Positions 5,016-5,032 of a stretch of DNA of 5,032 nt are shown piece by piece. Origin of the DNA: an uncultured Collinsella sp. (GTDB lineage Bacteria > Actinomycetota > Coriobacteriia > Coriobacteriales > Coriobacteriaceae); the NCBI GenBank assembly GCA_900555355.1, contig USKV01000125.1, positions 1 through 5,032 of the forward strand. The letters run 5' to 3'. Position 1 is the stretch's first letter, and the number at the start of each line of letters is the position of its first letter. The position numbers and the translations under genes are program-made. The notes below the pieces were generated by a model that saw only the letters and a list, made by a program, of their open reading frames with translations, searched no databases and had not been told where the DNA came from.

Positions 5016-5032
5016 ACCCCTTATTGCGTGGG
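5010..5032. other. Hairpin at the right edge (possible terminator cut by the window)
   Basis: CCCACG (5010-5015; the first C belongs to GCCCACG) and CGTGGG (5027-5032) form a 6-bp stem with an 11-nt loop. The six Ts at 5003-5008 lie on its left. A plus-strand T-run, if any, would be outside the window, so terminator status is undecided. Confidence 0.35.

Larger units (their letters stand above)
4697..5032. other. Gene-free right end
   Basis: I see no supported gene on either strand. The left part (4697-4794) is upstream of the lipoprotein promoter, with no clear motif. The right part (4795-5015) is bounded by a long inverted repeat and contains several small palindromes. The segment is visibly AT-richer than the genes. 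Confidence 0.6.

Overview
The window reads as chromosomal DNA of a high-GC Gram-positive bacterium. Coding regions favour G/C at third positions, ribosome binding sites are AGGAG-like, and rho-independent hairpins with short T-runs are present. The gene types (long-form hibernation factor, DegV, lipobox-bearing binding protein) and overall style suggest the class Coriobacteriia, possibly Collinsella. That placement is an inference from style, not from a marker gene.

All supported genes lie on the minus strand, so the window is best read from right to left. Positions 4697-5032 hold no recognisable gene. They contain an AT-richer segment bounded by a long imperfect inverted repeat (4795-4831 and 4979-5015), which looks like a dispersed or MITE-like intergenic repeat. 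A strong -10 box (4647-4652) then starts a leader of about 340 nt (4298-4640) with clear hairpins. The leader also stays open in frame with the gene after it, a family-3 solute-binding lipoprotein (3290-4297). That gene has a Ser/acidic C-terminal tail and ends at a strong terminator (3190-3223).

Next come the long-form ribosome hibernation promoting factor (2388-2972), a 7-bp-arm inverted repeat, and a terminator hairpin (2327-2358). The terminator sits only a few bases before the ribosome binding site of a DegV/FakB-type fatty-acid-binding protein (1355-2308). After 98 bp comes an NAD(P)-dependent beta-hydroxyacid dehydrogenase (177-1256). Its C-terminus carries an unusual His/Cys/acidic tail built of 12-residue tandem repeats. 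Five bases after its stop, a small two-helix membrane protein starts (171, running off the left edge). The Shine-Dalgarno of that gene overlaps the last codons of the dehydrogenase, so the two are probably translationally coupled.

The dehydrogenase and the small membrane protein are probably one operon. The lipoprotein, hpf and degV look like separate or attenuated units, because terminators separate them. The most unusual features are the metal-binding repeat tail on a metabolic dehydrogenase, the leader or extension ahead of the lipoprotein, and the inverted-repeat element at the right end. I see no tRNA, rRNA, CRISPR array or transposase gene.
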